Origin: Anaerolineaceae bacterium
Lineage (GTDB): Bacteria > Chloroflexota > Anaerolineae > Anaerolineales > Anaerolineaceae
Direction of reading: 5' to 3'
Length of the DNA stretch: 18,266 nucleotides
Assembly: GCA_028714615.1 (NCBI GenBank)
Contig: JAQTMA010000067.1
Span: 1-18,266, forward strand
Part shown: positions 15,174-18,266 of the stretch, piece after piece
Position numbering within the stretch: the first letter of the stretch is position 1
Layout of the letters: the number at the start of each line of letters is the position of its first letter
Notes under the pieces: generated by a model
Told to the model about the DNA's origin: nothing
The model's database searches: none
The model's input: only the letters and a program-made list of their open reading frames with translations
Program-made: the position numbers and the translations under genes

Positions 15174-16268
15174 ATGGCCTTCCTCACCCTCACCAATATA
15201 TCGAAGAAATACAACCAGACTGCTGCGGTAGAAGACTTCAACCTGGAGGTCGAAGCGGGCGAGTTCATCTCATTCCTCGGCCCATCCGGCTGTGGAAAGA
15301 CGACCACACTGCGCATGATTGCCGGGTTTGAGCTGCCCACTTCTGGCACGATCCAAATTAAAAACGAGGAGATAACTTTCCGCCCACCGAACCAGCGTAA
15401 CGTTGGCATGGTATTCCAATCGTATGCGCTCTTCCCGAATATGACGGTTGGAGAGAATATCGGGTTTGGGCTAAAGGTTGCCCACCGACCAGAGAGCGAG
15501 ATCCGTGAGCGGGTCGAAGAGATGCTCGCTTTAATTCACATGCAACAATTCGGCAAGCGATACCCATATCAAATGTCAGGTGGTCAACAGCAACGGGTTG
15601 CCCTGGCGCGGGCTTTAGCTATCCACCCCCAGGTGCTCTTGCTGGATGAACCGCTCTCCGCACTGGATGCCAAAATCCGCCTCAGCCTCCGCACCGAAAT
15701 TCGGGCCATCCAACAAAAGCTGGGCATCACTACAGTTTACGTGACCCACGACCAGGAGGAAGCGCTCTCCCTATCAGATCGGGTCGTGGTGATGAGCGAA
15801 GGACACATCGAACAAATCGGAACGCCTTTCGAGATTTATAATTTCCCCAAGACACGTTTCGTTGCATCCTTTGTGGGGACGTTGAACGTTATCGATGCGG
15901 TGGTGGCTGACCGCGAGGGCAAACTCCGCCTGGACAAACAGGAGGTATCCCTGTCTTGCCCCGTTTCAGCCGATCCTGGGGATACGATCCAGATGGCTCT
16001 ACGGCCGGAATTAATCTCACTGGAATCCGATATCGAAAACGCGAACCATCTCGACGCTCGAATTGAAAAAGTAACCTTCCTCGGCTCCATCGTTCGGATT
16101 CAGGTTAGCCTGGAAACGCAACGCCTCTTCTTGGATATCTTCAACAATCCCAATCTAGTGCTGCCCAAATTGGGCGATCGGGTCACTCTGTCATTTCCGC
16201 GTGAGGCCTGTCTGCTCTTGGGTGGGAAACAGCCCCAGGGCGTCCCTGAAGAATCCCCAATAGTATAA
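15174..16268 (+). CDS. ABC transporter ATP-binding protein with TOBE domain (PotA/FbpC-like)
   Basis: A 364-residue ATPase that powers the importer. All nucleotide-binding motifs are intact: Walker A GPSGCGKT (36-43), Q-loop Gln82 in VFQSYALFP, signature SGGQQQR (135-141), Walker B LLLDEP with Asp158-Glu159, D-loop SALD, and switch His192 in VTHDQEE. Residues about 240-360 form the TOBE-type regulatory domain seen in importers for polyamines, iron, maltose or phosphonate (for example MALRPELISL and LGSIVRIQVSL). The start is ATG 15174, 14 bases after the second permease stop; the longer frame from 15084 overlaps that permease and adds 30 non-homologous residues. The Shine-Dalgarno is weak, which suggests coupled translation. 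Domain content does not settle the substrate. Confidence 0.95.
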   Translation: MAFLTLTNISKKYNQTAAVEDFNLEVEAGEFISFLGPSGCGKTTTLRMIAGFELPTSGTIQIKNEEITFRPPNQRNVGMVFQSYALFPNMTVGENIGFGLKVAHRPESEIRERVEEMLALIHMQQFGKRYPYQMSGGQQQRVALARALAIHPQVLLLDEPLSALDAKIRLSLRTEIRAIQQKLGITTVYVTHDQEEALSLSDRVVVMSEGHIEQIGTPFEIYNFPKTRFVASFVGTLNVIDAVVADREGKLRLDKQEVSLSCPVSADPGDTIQMALRPELISLESDIENANHLDARIEKVTFLGSIVRIQVSLETQRLFLDIFNNPNLVLPKLGDRVTLSFPREACLLLGGKQPQGVPEESPIV

Positions 16269-16390
16269 GATTAAGCTACGAGTGATTGGCAAGCACGCAT
16301 TTTGTCATAGGTGCGGTTCACGGAGTTCCACCGATTACCAGGCCCTCTGTTTTCCTTAACTGCATCTCATCCGATGTCACTACGATCAAG

Positions 16391-16396
16391 TATAAT
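16391..16396 (+). promoter_or_regulatory. Candidate -10 element upstream of the S41 protease
   Basis: TATAAT is a perfect -10 hexamer 51 bases before the TTG start of the protease gene, in an AT-rich patch of the 178-base gap 16269-16446. No matching -35 is visible at 16-18 bases. A second AT-rich TATAAA occurs at 16413-16418. I saw no convincing intrinsic terminator for the ABC operon in this gap. Confidence 0.3.
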
Positions 16397-16446
16397 TAAG
16401 ATAAATATAGGGTATAAAACTCCGCTATCACGGACGGGAGGTTCGA

Positions 16447-17694
16447 TTGAATCGCAATACCAGGTATATATGGGTGTTCGTTTTGGTAGTATTTGTTTTT
16501 GGGGTAGGAATGTTGAGCGGGGTTGCATTCGACCGGGTGGTCTTCGCCCAGCTACTACCTGCGCCGATTCCCGAAACCGGTTCGAATGCGAATTTTCAAC
16601 TTTTAAACCAGGCATATCAACTCATCAATCAGAATTATGTGGACCGTGCAGCGATCAAGCCTGACCAGCTAGAGTACAGCGCGGTAACCGGGATGGTTGA
16701 TGGGTTGGGGGACACAGGGCATAGCCGTTTTATGACCCCAGAGATGGTAAAACAACAGCAGAATTTCACCCAGGGACAATTTGAGGGGATAGGCGCGGAG
16801 GTCGAAACTCGGAATGACCAGACGGTGATCGTTGCTCCTATCGATGGTTCCCCGGCACAAAAGGCCGGGCTGGCCCCCGGGGATATTATTCTCAAAGTGG
16901 GCGGGGAAGATGTCCGCGGTATGCCATTGACCCAGGTAGTTCAGAAAATTCTAGGTCCGGCGGGTTCCAAAGTGACCTTGACTATCCAACACGCTAATAC
17001 AGGCAAGGTGGAAGATATCACCTTAACCCGAGATCGGATCAATCTTCAGAACGTCACCTGGGCGAAAATTCCCGGGACCGATTTCGCGGCGATCCGTTTG
17101 TCAGCCTTTAGCAATAACGTCACCAATGACCTAAAGAAGGCAATACAAGCAGTGAAGGCGCAAGGGGTGAAAGGAATAATCCTTGATATGCGCAATGATC
17201 CGGGTGGCTTGCTTGATGAATCCGTGAATGCGACCAGCCAGTTCTTAAAGGGTGGAGACGTATTAAAGGTGAAGGATGCTAAAGGCACTATAACCAGCAT
17301 CAAGGTAAAACCGGATGGCATTGCCACGGATATCCCTTTGGTGGTGCTCATCAATCAGGGCACTGCCAGCGCTGCTGAGATCCTGTCGGGTGCACTCCAG
17401 GATGCCGGGCGAGCGAAACTGGTGGGTGAAACGACCTTCGGCACAGGTACCGTTCTCAACCAGTTCCAATTGAAAGATGGATCAGCATTATTATTGGCCA
17501 CCGAAGAGTGGTTAACCCCCAAGGGTCGGATAATTTGGCACCATGGCATCGAGCCAGACGTGGCGGTGACACTCCCGGCAGATTCGATTCCAGTCACCCC
17601 CAATCAGTTGAAGACAATGGATGTGTCAGGGCTTCAGGCAAGTAAGGATGCCCAATTCCTGAAGGCCATTCAGGTGTTATCCGGTGGAGGATAG
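16447..17694 (+). CDS. S41 family C-terminal processing peptidase with non-canonical active site
   Basis: A 415-residue CtpA/Prc-type protease. It has an N-terminal signal anchor or signal peptide (hydrophobic 8-28, possible cut after Val-Phe-Ala-Gln), an N-terminal helical part with GLGDTGHSRFM (86-96), a PDZ domain (about 110-195; GIGAEVE and SPAQKAGLAPGDIILKVGG), and the S41 catalytic domain. The nucleophile is Ser308 in NQGTASAAE. In CtpA and Prc the general-base lysine lies 25 residues after the serine in an FGKG motif; here position 333 (FGTG) is threonine (codon ACA). The remaining scaffold is intact: LDMRNDPGG at 246-254, and EWLTPKGRIIWHHGIEPD near the C terminus. It is either inactive or uses another base. 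The start is TTG 16447 with GGGAGG 5 bases upstream. A HEAT-repeat protein follows, only 25 bases after the stop. Confidence 0.92.
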   Translation: MNRNTRYIWVFVLVVFVFGVGMLSGVAFDRVVFAQLLPAPIPETGSNANFQLLNQAYQLINQNYVDRAAIKPDQLEYSAVTGMVDGLGDTGHSRFMTPEMVKQQQNFTQGQFEGIGAEVETRNDQTVIVAPIDGSPAQKAGLAPGDIILKVGGEDVRGMPLTQVVQKILGPAGSKVTLTIQHANTGKVEDITLTRDRINLQNVTWAKIPGTDFAAIRLSAFSNNVTNDLKKAIQAVKAQGVKGIILDMRNDPGGLLDESVNATSQFLKGGDVLKVKDAKGTITSIKVKPDGIATDIPLVVLINQGTASAAEILSGALQDAGRAKLVGETTFGTGTVLNQFQLKDGSALLLATEEWLTPKGRIIWHHGIEPDVAVTLPADSIPVTPNQLKTMDVSGLQASKDAQFLKAIQVLSGGG

Positions 17695-17719
17695 CCAAGC
17701 CCCAGGGAGAAAACTGAAC

Positions 17720-18256
17720 ATGGCCGATCATCCAATGGAAGAGCATAGCCGTATTTCAGTCACAGATCCAAGCGCGATTCAAGCTCTGATCATCGCCCTT
17801 GGCTCGATGAACGATACCGCCCGGTTTACTGCGCGCAAGGCTTTGGTACGCATCGGAAAACCGGCCGAGCCAGCATTGATCCATGCCCTGAAGAGTGGGA
17901 ACCACCTGACCCGTTGGGGGGCTGCGAAGGCCTTGATTGAGATTGGCGATCCCGCGAATGCAACCCAGCTCGTAATGGTGCTCGAAGATGATGTGTTTGA
18001 TATCCGGTGGATCGCATCCGAAGGATTGATAGCGCTTGGATACAGCGGATTGGATGCGCTCCTGCAGGCGCTTATTGATCACCCTGACCTGGCCAGTTTA
18101 CGCGAAGGAGCCCAGCATGTGCTCCACGTCCTCAGTGAAATGGGAATGGGGCAATTGCTTGCCCCAGTACAGGAAGCGCTCGAGAGTATTTCTCCGGCGA
18201 CCGCTTTACCTCCTGCGGCACAGCGCGCTCTACATCTGATCCGTACACCTGGCTGA
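17720..18256 (+). CDS. HEAT-repeat (PBS-lyase-like) protein
   Basis: A soluble 178-residue protein made of helical HEAT/PBS-lyase-type repeats. At least three recur at about 31-residue intervals: IQALIIALGSMNDTARFTAR, then ALIHALKSGNHLTRWGAA and QLVMVLEDDVFDIRWIAS, each followed by KAL-x-x-IG or EGLIALG. A fourth, more diverged unit (LDALLQALIDHPDLASLR) follows. Such repeats form superhelical scaffolds for protein binding; they do not show catalysis on their own. ATG 17720 is chosen for its AGGGAG site at 17704-17709; a GTG at 17684 inside the protease gene would add 12 residues. It lies 25 bases after the S41 protease stop and probably shares its transcript, so it may be an adaptor for that protease; that link is inference. 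Confidence 0.82.
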   Translation: MADHPMEEHSRISVTDPSAIQALIIALGSMNDTARFTARKALVRIGKPAEPALIHALKSGNHLTRWGAAKALIEIGDPANATQLVMVLEDDVFDIRWIASEGLIALGYSGLDALLQALIDHPDLASLREGAQHVLHVLSEMGMGQLLAPVQEALESISPATALPPAAQRALHLIRTPG

Positions 18257-18266
18257 GGTCAGCGGC

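Noticed and set aside
16269..16446. A small gene or terminator in the gap before the S41 protease
   Set aside because: The longer frame through it (16311-16664) overlaps the protease in another frame and lacks homology; the short inverted matches are too weak for a terminator.

Overview
The window is about 18.3 kb of densely packed, mostly plus-strand bacterial DNA of moderate GC content. The likely source is a member of the Chloroflexota, probably Anaerolineae. This is inferred from style, not from a marker gene: a lipoprotein with an Ala/Pro/Thr linker after the lipobox, a PP2C-like/FecR-like membrane fusion with a Pro/Thr tail, a C-terminal processing protease with an FGTG motif, and frequent GTG/TTG starts. 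No rRNA, tRNA, transposase, integrase or CRISPR array was seen.

Region 1 (2-3984) looks like a DNA end-processing operon. It holds the C-terminal part of a UvrD/Rep-type helicase cut by the window edge, a stand-alone PD-(D/E)XK nuclease with four cysteines placed as in AddB/Cas4-type Fe-S nucleases, and a long RecJ 5'-3' single-strand exonuclease. The first two reading frames overlap, and RecJ probably overlaps the nuclease. Region 2 (3985-4799) is a single CBS-CBS-ACT regulator with its own promoter and a clear terminator. Region 3 (4865-6680) is a PP2C-fold protein lacking most metal-binding aspartates, fused through one membrane helix to an outside FecR-like domain. It is preceded by a good sigma70-type promoter, a foldable leader and a perfect palindrome that contains the Shine-Dalgarno sequence.

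Region 4 (6782-11560) is a glycan assembly operon: a membrane GT2 glycosyltransferase, a SAM methyltransferase, a GT4 glycosyltransferase and a polytopic GT-C-like membrane protein, the last three translationally overlapping. A small four-helix membrane protein lies on the opposite strand (11584-11991). Region 5 (12256-16268) is a complete ABC importer: substrate-binding lipoprotein, two permeases and an ATPase with a TOBE domain, of the iron/polyamine/phosphonate/thiamine class. Two perfect stem-loops lie at the lipoprotein-permease junction. Region 6 (16447-18256) is an S41 (CtpA/Prc-like) protease whose catalytic lysine position is threonine, followed by a HEAT-repeat protein.

The most interesting points are the degenerate PP2C-TM-FecR sensor with its structured leader, the lysine-less S41 protease, the tandem RNA hairpins in the ABC operon, and the helicase/Fe-S nuclease/RecJ operon.
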